From Lachnospiraceae bacterium (GTDB taxonomy: Bacteria > Bacillota > Clostridia > Lachnospirales > Lachnospiraceae): DNA of 64,000 nt. Position 1 is the first letter of the stretch. Each line of letters starts with the position of its first letter. The notes under the pieces were generated by a model. The model worked only from the letters and a program-made list of their open reading frames with translations. It was not told the origin of the DNA and did no database searches. A program made the translations under genes and the position numbers. Below are positions 51,802 to 60,160 of this stretch, one piece after another. The stretch spans positions 162,294 to 226,293 of the forward strand of contig CAJTCV010000007.1 of the NCBI GenBank assembly GCA_910574805.1. The letters run 5' to 3'.

Positions 51802-52671
51802 ATGGAGAAAGAAAACAGAGAGCACAAAGACAGTCTCTTTGTAGATCTGTTCTACAAGGACGAGACCGCGAAGCAGAATCTGCTCAGTCTCTACAATGCA
51901 TTGCATGATACGGATCTGAAAGATGACGGACTTATACGAAAGATAAAGATTGAAGATATACTGTACAAGAACTTCAAAAATGACGTTTCTTTTGAGGTAA
52001 ACGGAAATGTGATCGTATTTGGAGAACACCAGTCCACCGTGAACCCCAATATGCCTCTTCGGTGTCTTCTGTATGCGGGAAGAGTGTATGAGGAACTGGT
52101 GGAGGAAGATGCCAGATACCGGACAAAACAGGTAATGATTCCTACTCCTGAATTTTATGTGTTTTACAATGGGAAAGAAGATTTTCCGGTAGAAAAAGAA
52201 CTTGTTTTGTCAGATGCATACCTTTGTCCTCCGGAAGATAATTCTCTGGAATTAAAGGTGAAGGTTATCAACATTAATTCTGACAAAGCGCACAAACTGC
52301 TGGCAAAATGTGAGATTCTGAGAGAGTACAGCATATTTATTGAAACGATACGCAAATACGCAGATTCCGAGGAAGGAGCCATCAAAAAAGCCATTCAGGA
52401 ATGTATGGAAAAGGGGATCCTTACCGAATATCTGAAGCGAAAAGGAAGCGAGGTAAGAAATATGTTGATTGCAGAATACAGCTATGAAAAAGATATCCAG
52501 ATAAAGCAGCAGGAGGCCAGACAGGAAGGCTGGGACGAAGGAATCCTCCTGTCCGGAAAGATTCTCGGTGAATTGAGGAAAAATTCTCTGATCACCAATG
52601 AGCAGATCGCAGAGCGTATCGGATGTCCGCTGGAAACGGTGGAGGAGATACGCAGGAAGCTGGATCAGTAA
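51802..52671 (+). CDS. Rpn-family PD-(D/E)XK nuclease/putative transposase-like protein
   Basis: 289 residues from ATG 51802. The N-terminal half has HKDSLFVDLFYKDETAKQNLLSLYNALHDT and VIVFGEHQSTVNPNMPLRCLLYAGRVYEE, as in Rpn (recombination-promoting nuclease)/PDDEXK_2 proteins, with the nuclease core in FEVNGNVIVFGEHQS. The C-terminal part ends in a small helix-turn-helix-like segment (ITNEQIAERIGCPLETVEEIRRKL). Such genes are abundant in gut Firmicutes and often labelled transposases, though no inverted repeats surround this one. The ribosome binding site is weak (GGCGGGATCC). Confidence 0.82.
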   Translation: MEKENREHKDSLFVDLFYKDETAKQNLLSLYNALHDTDLKDDGLIRKIKIEDILYKNFKNDVSFEVNGNVIVFGEHQSTVNPNMPLRCLLYAGRVYEELVEEDARYRTKQVMIPTPEFYVFYNGKEDFPVEKELVLSDAYLCPPEDNSLELKVKVININSDKAHKLLAKCEILREYSIFIETIRKYADSEEGAIKKAIQECMEKGILTEYLKRKGSEVRNMLIAEYSYEKDIQIKQQEARQEGWDEGILLSGKILGELRKNSLITNEQIAERIGCPLETVEEIRRKLDQ

Positions 52672-52771
52672 ACAGAAGCTTATGAAAACATTTGCGATCA
52701 AGGTGATTGACACAGATACGTTTAATGATTACGCAGATGAGTGAGTATCTGCAGAAAGAATCACCCATCAG

Positions 52772-52810
52772 AAGGCGGGGGACTTGCTGCGGCAAATTCC
52801 CCGCCTTTTT
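52772..52810. terminator. Strong hairpin terminator
   Basis: A 9-bp GC-rich stem (52772-52780 with 52799-52807), an inner TTGC/GGCAA pairing, then TTTTT. It lies between the Rpn-family gene and the convergent MBL gene. Confidence 0.8.
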
Positions 52811-52835
52811 CAAAGCGAGACAAGGATCTGGTATC

Positions 52836-53714
52836 TTATACCCGCTGCCAGCGAAGCAGGTTGTCTTCAAATGATACACACAGCCGACCTGTATCCTTTA
52901 GCCAGGAAAGATAGGAGCGGACCGTACTGCCCACCAGGACATACTGCTCAAAGTTCATGGTCAGCCCATAATCGGTAAACAGTTTCTGCAGGATCGTCTC
53001 AAAGCATAAGGGTTCCCGGCAGAGATCTGTGATCCGGTCGGCAATCTCATGAACCTTGTCCATGTTGTACTGGGCAAGTTCGGCTATGTCTTCCGCTGCT
53101 TCTGCGTGGGCCGGGACAAATATTTTTCCTGGCAGAGTTTTCACCATCTGCAGAGTATCCAGACAGGCGGAGACATCATAGAGAAAGGTGATCTGATATT
53201 TATCCAGGGTTTCTTTGCTGGACAGACAGTCCGCCAGATAGACCACATCGTCTTTGGTCCGGTAGCCAACCATGTCAAAGAAATGCCCCGGCAGGGGGAT
53301 AATCTCAAAGTCTTCCGGCAGACAGTCTTTCGTCAGCTCTTCGGCGTCGCTTTCCTGGGCCAGGAGGAATTTGTGACGCAGATCTTTGCAGGGGAAGCCG
53401 CCGTACAAGAAGGACGGTTCCAGCACCGGATGGCGGGTAAAGGCGCAGTCAATCCCCGGCGCATAGATCCGGCAACCGGTCTGGGCCTGCAGATACCGGT
53501 TGCCGCCGATGTGGTCGGCGTTGGAGTGGGTGTTGTAGATGGCAGTGAGGTTCCAGCCGTTTTTGTCCAGAAGCTGCCGGACCTTCCGGCCGGCGTCCTT
53601 GTCGTTTCCGCTGTCGATCAGGCAGACGTCCCTGCCGCTCAGCCGTACCAGTCCGATCTTTGCCGGGCTCTGGATGTAATAGCTTCGTTCTGAGATCTGG
53701 ATCAGTTCATACAT
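52836..53714 (-). CDS. MBL-fold metallo-hydrolase
   Basis: 292 residues. The metal motif is THSNADHIGG: the usual HxHxDH becomes H-S-N-A-D-H, with Asn replacing the second His. Further ligands are probable in LPGHFFDMVGY, VYLADCL and FVPAHAE. Residues 230-292 form a helical C-terminal extension with a winged-helix look (FETILQKLFTDYGLTMNFEQYVLVGSTVRSYLSWLKDTG). AAGGAGGAC precedes the ATG. It follows the XRE-cupin regulator by 15 nt on the same strand, so the regulator probably controls this enzyme; the substrate is unknown. Confidence 0.87.
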   Translation of the reverse strand: MYELIQISERSYYIQSPAKIGLVRLSGRDVCLIDSGNDKDAGRKVRQLLDKNGWNLTAIYNTHSNADHIGGNRYLQAQTGCRIYAPGIDCAFTRHPVLEPSFLYGGFPCKDLRHKFLLAQESDAEELTKDCLPEDFEIIPLPGHFFDMVGYRTKDDVVYLADCLSSKETLDKYQITFLYDVSACLDTLQMVKTLPGKIFVPAHAEAAEDIAELAQYNMDKVHEIADRITDLCREPLCFETILQKLFTDYGLTMNFEQYVLVGSTVRSYLSWLKDTGRLCVSFEDNLLRWQRV

Positions 53715-53729
53715 GGTTGTTTGTCCTCC

Positions 53730-54287
53730 TTAATGGTGTGGATAGAAAATCGTGTTGTAAACGGTGCATCGGTCTCCGGACAGATTGTGGTAAGCGTGGG
53801 GGATGTCTGCCCGGAAGCGGATGGCCTGTCCCGCACGGACTTCCACGGACTGTTCTCCAAGGACGAGACGGAGCGTCCCGCACAGAACAAAGAGATGCTC
53901 TTCCACGCCGTCCTCGTGTCTGTCTGAAAGGTGGCGGCAGTCCGGATCAAACTCAATGTAAAAAGTCTCTACGCTCCGAAGGGGGTCGTATGTGAACAGC
54001 GGATATGCCCGCATTTTTCCGCCGTTGCCCAGGATCACCCCTGCCGCATCCGGTGCGGCAACCGTATATTCTGCCCGGGATCCTTCCAGAAAGGAGGACA
54101 GCGGAGTCTTCAGCCCTGTGGCAATCTTCCAGAGGGTTGTCACAGTGGGAACAGACTGCCCGCGTTCGATCTGCCCCAGCATGGGTTTACTTACACCGGT
54201 AAGATCTGCGGCTTCTTCCAGAGACATTCCCCGGATGGTACGTATCTGCTTCAGCTTCTTTCCGATCGTCTGATTCAGTGATTTCAT
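53730..54287 (-). CDS. XRE-family regulator with C-terminal cupin domain
   Basis: 185 residues from ATG 54287 (AAGGAAAAG upstream). The helix-turn-helix (about 8-62: LKQIRTIRGMSLEEAADLTGVSKPMLGQIERGQSVPTVTTLWKIA) is followed by a cupin sensor (about 105-180: HEDGVEEHLFVLCGTLRLVLGEQSVEVRAGQAIRFRADIPHAYHN). This class binds a small ligand or metal in the cupin and represses or activates neighbouring genes. A perfect AT-rich palindrome overlapping its own promoter suggests autoregulation. The MBL enzyme lies downstream in the same operon. Confidence 0.9.
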   Translation of the reverse strand: MKSLNQTIGKKLKQIRTIRGMSLEEAADLTGVSKPMLGQIERGQSVPTVTTLWKIATGLKTPLSSFLEGSRAEYTVAAPDAAGVILGNGGKMRAYPLFTYDPLRSVETFYIEFDPDCRHLSDRHEDGVEEHLFVLCGTLRLVLGEQSVEVRAGQAIRFRADIPHAYHNLSGDRCTVYNTIFYPHH

Positions 54288-54308
54288 GTTTCTTTTCCTT
54301 GCGTATTT

Positions 54309-54356
54309 TATAATATATTTTAAACATATTATAGCATATAAAACCGGGAAAAACAA
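54309..54356 (-). promoter_or_regulatory. Promoter and operator of the XRE-cupin/MBL operon
   Basis: On the minus strand TTGTTT (complement of 54351-54356), a 17-nt spacer and TATAAT (complement of 54328-54333), with an extended -10 TGC. TATAATAT (54309-54316) and ATATTATA (54326-54333) form a perfect 8-bp inverted repeat that overlaps the -10 box. Confidence 0.65.
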
Positions 54357-54408
54357 TGGTTTGCATAATTTCTTCCGGCTCTGCACATCCTTTCATTGAG
54401 GTGATAAG

Positions 54409-54585
54409 ATGTTGAAAAAAAGAGATCTTCCCATTGGCTTTACCATGGAGCTTGCACAGCATGCAGATATCCTCATCCGTTTCAGCCATCTCTCTGCGGC
54501 AGAGCAGAACGCCATTATAAATGGTGCGAAAAATGTTACTTCCCGTGAAGGAATGCGGGAGTATGTGGAAAATATGTTTTCGTAG
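54409..54585 (+). CDS. Small conserved-looking protein, 58 residues
   Basis: GAGGTGATAAG precedes ATG 54409, and the frame ends with TAG at 54583-54585. The product begins MLKKRDLPIGFTMELAQHAD, then FSHLSAAEQNAIINGA and VTSREGMREYVENMF. It has no membrane segment. The pattern (a short lead, then two helices with an AEQ..I..A..V.SREEMR.YV motif) is one I recognise from small uncharacterised proteins of Clostridia, so I consider it a real gene. It is divergent from the XRE regulator. Confidence 0.65.
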   Translation: MLKKRDLPIGFTMELAQHADILIRFSHLSAAEQNAIINGAKNVTSREGMREYVENMFS

Positions 54586-54735
54586 TGGAATGTTTTCCAT
54601 AAGGGCTCATGTCCCCTCTTGCTCCCTGCTTTTATCCGTGTTATATTGTTATTACAGCATGACTCCGGATGAATATATTCCGACCCCGTCAGGGAAAGGA
54701 AGAACGGTCCGGAGAAGGGAAAGGAGGGGATGAGC

Positions 54736-55017
54736 ATGTATTTTCGCAGACGGTTTGCTGCGGCCATGGCTGCATCGCTGCTGGCGGTCCTTCTGGTTAT
54801 GCCGGTCTCAGCTCATGGGCATCACGGACACCACAGACAGTCCGTAGCTGACACCAGCTGTCCGGTCTGTACCGTGGAAGGATGTACGGAAACAGGGCGG
54901 CATACTCATGATGGATGTGAATACTGCGGCTATGATCACGAGGGCGACTACTGCGACGGCACCTGTGTGACCGTGTCCCGCCGGGGATACGGCAGACATC
55001 ATGGATGCCATCGGTAA
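54736..55017 (+). CDS. Small secreted His/Cys-rich protein
   Basis: 93 residues from ATG 54736; an ATG 6 nt earlier sits too close to the AAGGAGGGG site. It has a signal peptide (about 1-26, ending MPVSAHG), then a mature part with many His (HGHHGHH, HTHDG, YGRHHGCHR) and eight Cys in CPVC, GCTE, CEYCG, YCDGTC contexts. This suggests metal binding or disulfide bonding outside the cell. No family is recognised. A strong terminator follows directly. Confidence 0.7.
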   Translation: MYFRRRFAAAMAASLLAVLLVMPVSAHGHHGHHRQSVADTSCPVCTVEGCTETGRHTHDGCEYCGYDHEGDYCDGTCVTVSRRGYGRHHGCHR

Positions 55018-55061
55018 AAAAGCCGTTTCCTGCCTGTTTTTCGGGCAGGAAACGGTTTTTT
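55017..55061 (+). terminator. Strong rho-independent terminator
   Basis: A perfect 12-bp stem (55023-55034 with 55044-55055) followed by six T residues; the A-run on the left makes it usable in both directions. Confidence 0.85.
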
Positions 55062-55066
55062 CGTTC

Positions 55067-55096
55067 TTGACAACCTCTTATTCTGTTTCCTATAAT
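55067..55096 (+). promoter_or_regulatory. Chemoreceptor promoter
   Basis: Perfect TTGACA (55067-55072), an 18-nt spacer and a perfect TATAAT (55091-55096): a strong sigma-A promoter, not the sigma-28 type common for motility genes. Confidence 0.75.
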
Positions 55097-55178
55097 AGTT
55101 ACAGAATCAACAGCCGGACCGGATCCTGAAAGAACTTTCAGAAGAACGGTCTGGCTGCCGGACGGAGGGAACAAAGAG

Positions 55179-57152
55179 ATGAAAAGTATTCGAACAAAGA
55201 TCACCCTGTGCCTGATGCTGACGGTTCTTACAGCGCTGCTTCTTGTGGGAGCAGTCAGTATCTCGCTCAACTACAGCAACACCATCGCGACGGTGGATAA
55301 GATGATGAGTGAGAGCGCAACGCTGGCAGCAGAGCGGGTGGAACAGGAACTGACCGCATACAAGAATGTGGCCATGGATACCGGCTGCATCCCGCAGTTG
55401 ACGGACGAAAGCGTTTCGACGGATGAGAAGCGTTCTGTTATCGATGAGCGGGTGGCAATGCACGGCTTTAAACGGGGCAATATCGTAGGTGCGGACGGGA
55501 TCAGTATTTTTGACGGAAATGACTATTCAGACCGGGAGTATGTAAAGCAGGCCATGCAGGGCAATATCTATGTGTCAGAGCCTCTGATCAGCAAGGTTAC
55601 CGGGGAACTGTCGATTATGGTGGCGGCGCCTCTTTATGAGGATGGGATCCAGGGTGCCGGGATCGCAGGGGTAGTCTATTTTGTGCCTCAGGAAACCTTT
55701 TTGAATGATATTGTATCGTCTATCAGCGTAAGTGAAAACAGCAGGGCATATATGATTAACAAATCCGGAGACACCATTGCAGACATCACACTGGATACCA
55801 TTACGGTTCAGAATATCGAGGCGGAGGCCCAGAGCGACGGATCTTTGAAAGATCTGGCGGAGATCCATAGTGCCATGCGGGAGGGAAGAAACGGCTTTGG
55901 AAGCTACAGAGGAGCGGAAGCCTCCATGTTCCAGGCCTATGCTCCGGTGGGCGGTACGGACGGCTGGAGCATCGCAGTCGCGGCGCCTCAGTCGGATTAT
56001 CTGGCCACCACCTATGCGGGTATCGCCATCAATGTGGCAGTGATCATCGCCTCCATCATTGTTTCGATTGTGGTGGCGCTGAAGCTTGCGAACAATATTG
56101 GTGCGCCCATGAAGGCGTGCGCGGAGCGCATGAGGCTTCTGGTGGAGGGAGATCTGGAATCTCCGGTCCCGGAAGTGAAGAGTATGGATGAAACAGGCAT
56201 GCTGGCCACATCCACGGCAGAGCTGGTAAAGGGCCTGAGTACGATTATCCGGGATATCGGTTATCTGCTGAATGAGATGGCGAATCAGAACCTGGATATT
56301 CAGTCCAGCCACCGGGAGGCCTATGTGGGGACCTTCCAGAATATCCTGATCTCCATGCGCAATCTGAAGGTGGAGCTGAGCGATATCCTGCGTCAGATCA
56401 ACCGGTCTTCGGATCAGGTGTCAGATGTGAGCAGTCAGGTATCCAACAGTGCCCAGAATCTGAGTCAGGGCTCTGTGGAGCAGGCAAGCTCCGTGGAAGA
56501 GCTGGCTGCAAGAATCAGTGAGATCTCCGATCAGGTGAAGGATACGGCAGACGGAGCCCTGGAGGTGCGCAGCCAGAGCCATCAGGTAGGACAGGAAGCG
56601 TCTGCATGTAATCAGCAGATGCAGGAGCTCATGGACGCCATGGGCAAGATCCAGAACAGCTCCGACGAGATCGGGAAAATTATCAAGACCATTGAGGATA
56701 TTGCATTCCAGACTAACATCCTGGCGCTGAATGCGGCTGTGGAGGCGGCAAGGGCAGGCAGCGCGGGAAAAGGCTTTGCGGTGGTTGCGGATGAGGTACG
56801 CAATCTGGCCAGCAAGTCCGCCGAAGCATCCAAGAGTACGGCGGTGCTTATTGAGCACTCCACCAGTGCGGTACATACAGGGACGGAGATCGCCCGGCAC
56901 ACGGCGGACACACTGCTGGGAGTTGTGGAGCGTATGCAGTCTGTGGTCGGTTCCATCGACCGGATCGCATCGGTATCCAATGAGCAGTCCAATGCGGTGC
57001 AGCAGGTGACCCAGGGGATCAGTCAGATCTCCAGTGTGGTTCAGACAAACAGTGCCACGGCACAGGAGAGTGCGGCAGCCAGCGAGGAGCTGTCTGCAGA
57101 AGCAGCTGCCCTGAAGCAGCTTGTGGGTAAATTTACGCTTGCCAGTGACTGA
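55179..57152 (+). CDS. Methyl-accepting chemotaxis protein
   Basis: 657 residues: membrane helix 1 (about 9-31), an outside dCache-like sensor (about 32-280, with [33 protein letters not shown]), helix 2 (about 287-305), HAMP, and a signalling domain with the conserved hairpin [45 protein letters not shown] cut here into pieces: hairpin centre near residue 518. No C-terminal pentapeptide for CheR docking is seen. GGAGGGAACAAAGAG precedes the ATG. The second hemerythrin-receiver gene lies about 210 nt downstream, so the two may belong to one sensory circuit. No flagellar or che operon is in view. Confidence 0.92.
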   Translation: MKSIRTKITLCLMLTVLTALLLVGAVSISLNYSNTIATVDKMMSESATLAAERVEQELTAYKNVAMDTGCIPQLTDESVSTDEKRSVIDERVAMHGFKRGNIVGADGISIFDGNDYSDREYVKQAMQGNIYVSEPLISKVTGELSIMVAAPLYEDGIQGAGIAGVVYFVPQETFLNDIVSSISVSENSRAYMINKSGDTIADITLDTITVQNIEAEAQSDGSLKDLAEIHSAMREGRNGFGSYRGAEASMFQAYAPVGGTDGWSIAVAAPQSDYLATTYAGIAINVAVIIASIIVSIVVALKLANNIGAPMKACAERMRLLVEGDLESPVPEVKSMDETGMLATSTAELVKGLSTIIRDIGYLLNEMANQNLDIQSSHREAYVGTFQNILISMRNLKVELSDILRQINRSSDQVSDVSSQVSNSAQNLSQGSVEQASSVEELAARISEISDQVKDTADGALEVRSQSHQVGQEASACNQQMQELMDAMGKIQNSSDEIGKIIKTIEDIAFQTNILALNAAVEAARAGSAGKGFAVVADEVRNLASKSAEASKSTAVLIEHSTSAVHTGTEIARHTADTLLGVVERMQSVVGSIDRIASVSNEQSNAVQQVTQGISQISSVVQTNSATAQESAAASEELSAEAAALKQLVGKFTLASD

Positions 57153-57269
57153 GCAGGAAGCGGGCAGCAGAGGGCCGGACCATGTTTGACATGGTTCGGT
57201 CTTTTTATGCCTTGACTGTATGTTGTATGGAAAATATTTCACCGGACGGCCATAATCTGTCAATTATGC

Positions 57270-57298
57270 CTTAAAATTTCATAACCATATGGTATAAC
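57270..57298 (+). promoter_or_regulatory. Promoter of the second hemerythrin-receiver gene
   Basis: CTTAAA (57270-57275), a 17-nt spacer ending ATGG and TATAAC (57293-57298). The layout mirrors the promoter at 44151-44179. Confidence 0.5.
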
Positions 57299-57364
57299 GA
57301 TGAAAAGGCTGGATTATGATTCGCAGCAGGTAGGATTCTGACTGTGGATGAAGGAGGACAGGAT

Positions 57365-58708
57365 ATGGAAGATCAACTGGTATGGAAGGAAGAGTTCAAC
57401 ATTGGTGTGGAGATCATAGACAAGGAGCATCAGAGACTCTTTTCGATCATTAACAGACTTTCTGCACTGAGTGAGGAAGAGCGAAAGAGTAGACGGGTGT
57501 GCGAGGAAGGCATCCGGTTTTTTTATGAACATGCCATCAGACATTTCGCAGATGAAGAAAAGTATATGGAGTCGATCCACTATGAACGGCTGGAGGTGCA
57601 CAAAAGGATACACAGGGATTTCCAGGAGGGGATACTCCCTGCTCTGGAAGAAGAACTGAGGAAGGCAGATTATTCATCTCAGGCGGTGGACCACTTTCTG
57701 GCGGTCTGCTCCGGGTGGCTGATTGGCCATACACTGACAGAGGACCATGCCATTATCGGTGGGAAGATCGGACAGTGGGAAGATCTTCTGCCGGAGGAAG
57801 AACTGGAAGCCATGAAAAAAGTGATCATGGAGCTTCTGCATCAGATGTTCCGGCTGAATGCCCGGGTGATCAGTGAGGCTTACGGCGGAGAGCGGTTCGG
57901 AAACGGGATTTATTACCGGCTGGTCTACGGCAGGAAACAGGATGGGAAAAAATGGGAAATTATTCTTGTTTTTGAGGAAAAGATCCTGGTGAATACAGTG
58001 GGAAGACTGATGGGAGTCCGGTCCGACAGTCTGGATGTCATGCTGATCAATGCGGCCAGATATACAGCCAGTCAGTTTGTATGTCATGTGATGGAGCAGT
58101 TTCCTTCTCTGCGGTCCTATGGGATGCAGGAGGAAAATCTTCTGACCTATGAGCAGTTTCAGGAGATATTTGAAAAGAAAAAACCGCAGATCAGTCTGCT
58201 GTTTCATACGGAGGAAGGATATTTCTCCTACTGTGTTATCGCGCCGCATCTGCTGGAGCACGAGATCGGGACGCCTCTGGGTGTGAGTAACGAAGTGAAC
58301 GAGATCGAGAAATATCTGGTGAAACGGGGAGCGTGTACAAAGAAAAAAATACTTGTGGTGGATGATTCCATAACCATCCGGGAAGGAATCAAACGGCTGC
58401 TGGGTGAAGTGTATGAGGTATCTGCGGCCCAGTCGGGCATAACAGCCATCCGTGCCATTGCTCTGGACAGACCGGATCTGGTGCTTCTGGACTATGAGAT
58501 GCCGGTGTGCGACGGCATGCATGTGCTGGAAATGCTTCGCTCCGAGACAGAATTTGCCGATGTGCCGGTTATTTTCCTGACCAGCAGAGATGATCCGGAG
58601 AGTGTGAAAAAGGTCCTGGCTCTGAAGCCGGATGGTTATCTGCTGAAATACCTGAAACCTGCCGAGATCAGAAAGAGAGTTGACCGTTTTTTTGAAAAGA
58701 AGAAATGA
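57365..58708 (+). CDS. Hemerythrin / CheX-like / response-regulator receiver protein, paralogue 2
   Basis: 447 residues from ATG 57365 (AAGGAGGACAGG upstream). Colinear with the protein at 44252 along the whole length: hemerythrin domain with all ligand His/Glu/Asp positions kept (DKEHQRLF, HAIRHFADEEKYM, HKRIHRDF, GHTLTEDHAI), a CheX-like middle, and a receiver with ILVVDDSITIREG and LVLLDYEMPVCDG. Differences cluster in the N-terminal variable loop, the linker before the receiver, and the very C-terminus. It follows a chemoreceptor gene instead of preceding a Sel1 gene. Probably a duplicated oxygen/NO-responsive signalling protein. Confidence 0.85.
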   Translation: MEDQLVWKEEFNIGVEIIDKEHQRLFSIINRLSALSEEERKSRRVCEEGIRFFYEHAIRHFADEEKYMESIHYERLEVHKRIHRDFQEGILPALEEELRKADYSSQAVDHFLAVCSGWLIGHTLTEDHAIIGGKIGQWEDLLPEEELEAMKKVIMELLHQMFRLNARVISEAYGGERFGNGIYYRLVYGRKQDGKKWEIILVFEEKILVNTVGRLMGVRSDSLDVMLINAARYTASQFVCHVMEQFPSLRSYGMQEENLLTYEQFQEIFEKKKPQISLLFHTEEGYFSYCVIAPHLLEHEIGTPLGVSNEVNEIEKYLVKRGACTKKKILVVDDSITIREGIKRLLGEVYEVSAAQSGITAIRAIALDRPDLVLLDYEMPVCDGMHVLEMLRSETEFADVPVIFLTSRDDPESVKKVLALKPDGYLLKYLKPAEIRKRVDRFFEKKK

Positions 58709-58721
58709 CGGAGACAGAAGA

Positions 58722-58745
58722 AAAGGGCTGTCTGAACAGCCCTTT
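58722..58745. terminator. Hairpin terminator between convergent genes
   Basis: A perfect 10-bp stem (58722-58731 with 58736-58745) and a 4-nt loop; a T-run follows a few bases later. Confidence 0.7.
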
Positions 58746-58766
58746 GTTCCTGTTTCCAATTTTTTT

Positions 58767-59246
58767 TTACGCTTTTTTGTCTGATGAAGTGTCTTCTGAT
58801 GCAGTATTTTCGTCAACGGAAAGCTTTTTTTCTGCCGGTTCTGCCGATGCACTGCCGATCATGGGAGCAGAGCTGGAAGCAGGATCCGTCATGGTACATC
58901 TTCCGTCAAAGCAGCCGCCGTCATCCACGATGAGCGACCGGGTGGTCACATTGCCGATGACCTTGCCGGTGGAGAGAACTTCCAGCTTCTCATGGACGAT
59001 AAGGTCGCCGTCCACCCGCCCGGAGATCATGACGTTCTGTGCAGTGATATTACCCTTGATCCGGCCCTCGGAACCAAGGATCAAAGTCTGCTTGCAGACA
59101 CAGTTTCCGTTTATGGTGCCGTCGATCCGGATGGTCTCAGGTGCGGACAGATTGCCGTCAAAGACAGCTCCGGGACCGATGATGGTGCTGATCTTCCCGG
59201 ATGTCTCAGTTATGGCCGGGGTGTCTTTTCTTGCTTTTCCTAACAT
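58767..59246 (-). CDS. Bactofilin (polymer-forming cytoskeletal protein)
   Basis: 159 residues. The central beta-helix (about 18-115) shows the bactofilin periodicity: TIIGPGAVFDGNLSAPETIRID, GTINGNC, LILGSEGRIKGNITAQNVMISGRVDGDL, STGKVIGNVTTRSLIVDDGG. The C-terminal tail is Ser/Ala/Asp-rich. Bactofilins polymerise at the membrane and position cell-wall enzymes. GGAGGATAATG precedes the ATG. It lies 54 nt downstream of a degenerate LytM membrane protein, the usual type of partner. Confidence 0.9.
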   Translation of the reverse strand: MLGKARKDTPAITETSGKISTIIGPGAVFDGNLSAPETIRIDGTINGNCVCKQTLILGSEGRIKGNITAQNVMISGRVDGDLIVHEKLEVLSTGKVIGNVTTRSLIVDDGGCFDGRCTMTDPASSSAPMIGSASAEPAEKKLSVDENTASEDTSSDKKA

Positions 59247-59300
59247 AACATTATCCTCCTGTTTGAAAATGGATGCAGTTTTCGGTCCTGCTTTTGTATG

Positions 59301-60053
59301 TTATCCTCTTGCGTCGATGACGGAGAGGGGATCGATGGGAGCGTCCTCGTAGATGACCTGATAGTCCAGCTGCGTTTCATCTGTTGTGATTGTGAGCAGG
59401 ATATCTCCCGCCTGTACCGCGGAGCCTTCTTCTACGGAGATCTCCGCACTCTGATGGCACAGGTAGCGGGTCTTGTAGCCGCTCTCGTGAGCCACCTCGA
59501 TGATATGCTGATAGATCTCATCCGAACCTGCGGCGACCACAGTACCGTCGCCTGCGGCCGTGACGGTGCCGCCTGCATAGGCGCTGATGGCCAGATAGGG
59601 CTGTTCCTCTGTGTAGGAAGAGAGCAGGACGCTGGCACCGGAATAGGGATATCTGCCCGGATAGGTGGGATCTGCCGCCGGATCCGCTGCTTCCTCCTGT
59701 TCTGCTGCTGCAGCTTCCGCTGCCGCTGCTTCTGCTTCCTCCATCTGCTGACGGAGGGCTGTATTTTCATCTGTCAGGACCTGTTTTTCATTATTCAACT
59801 GCTCTTTTTCATTGGTAAGCTGCTGTACCAGTTCTTCCTGTGCGGAAAGCTGCGTATGCAGAGCTGTCTGTACCTTCTGGTTGACAGAGAACTCATAGAC
59901 GAGCCATCCCATGACAACGAGGATCAGGACCAGTACGGCCGGCAGGAGACGGAGCAGGGGCACGGGAATATTGAACTGCCGGTTGTCCCTGCCGGTGTTG
60001 GAAATCAGCAGGACAGACAGGGATTCCTTACGTTTATGCCTTTGATTGTTCAT
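59301..60053 (-). CDS. Membrane protein with degenerate LytM/M23 domain
   Basis: 250 residues: one membrane helix (about 33-53), a coiled coil (about 60-115, QLTNEKEQLNNEKQVLTDEN), an Ala/Glu spacer, and an M23-like barrel (about 150-245). The barrel keeps the shape (GGTVTAAGDGTVVAAG, IIEVAHESGYKTRYLCHQ, VEEGSAVQAGDILLTI), but the HxxxD and HxH zinc ligands are not both present, so peptidase activity is unlikely. Such inactive LytM proteins act as scaffolds or activators. GGAGGTTTTCG precedes the ATG. It is encoded immediately upstream of the bactofilin. Confidence 0.82.
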   Translation of the reverse strand: MNNQRHKRKESLSVLLISNTGRDNRQFNIPVPLLRLLPAVLVLILVVMGWLVYEFSVNQKVQTALHTQLSAQEELVQQLTNEKEQLNNEKQVLTDENTALRQQMEEAEAAAAEAAAAEQEEAADPAADPTYPGRYPYSGASVLLSSYTEEQPYLAISAYAGGTVTAAGDGTVVAAGSDEIYQHIIEVAHESGYKTRYLCHQSAEISVEEGSAVQAGDILLTITTDETQLDYQVIYEDAPIDPLSVIDARG

Positions 60054-60112
60054 AACGAAAACCTCCTGTTTATGATGGTGTCATAAACGGCACAGAAGGA
60101 TAAGCCACGGAA

Positions 60113-60138
60113 ACAGGGATGTCCGCAAACATCCCTGT
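60113..60138. terminator. Hairpin terminator
   Basis: A perfect 10-bp stem (60113-60122 with 60129-60138) and 6-nt loop, located after the S1-domain gene on the minus strand; the T-run is weak. Confidence 0.6.
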
Positions 60139-60160
60139 CAGAAGCTTTATCCTGTGTGCA

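Noticed and set aside
51802..52671. Active insertion sequence around the Rpn-family gene
   Set aside because: No terminal inverted repeats or target duplication flank it; the nearby 27-bp repeats lie on one side only.
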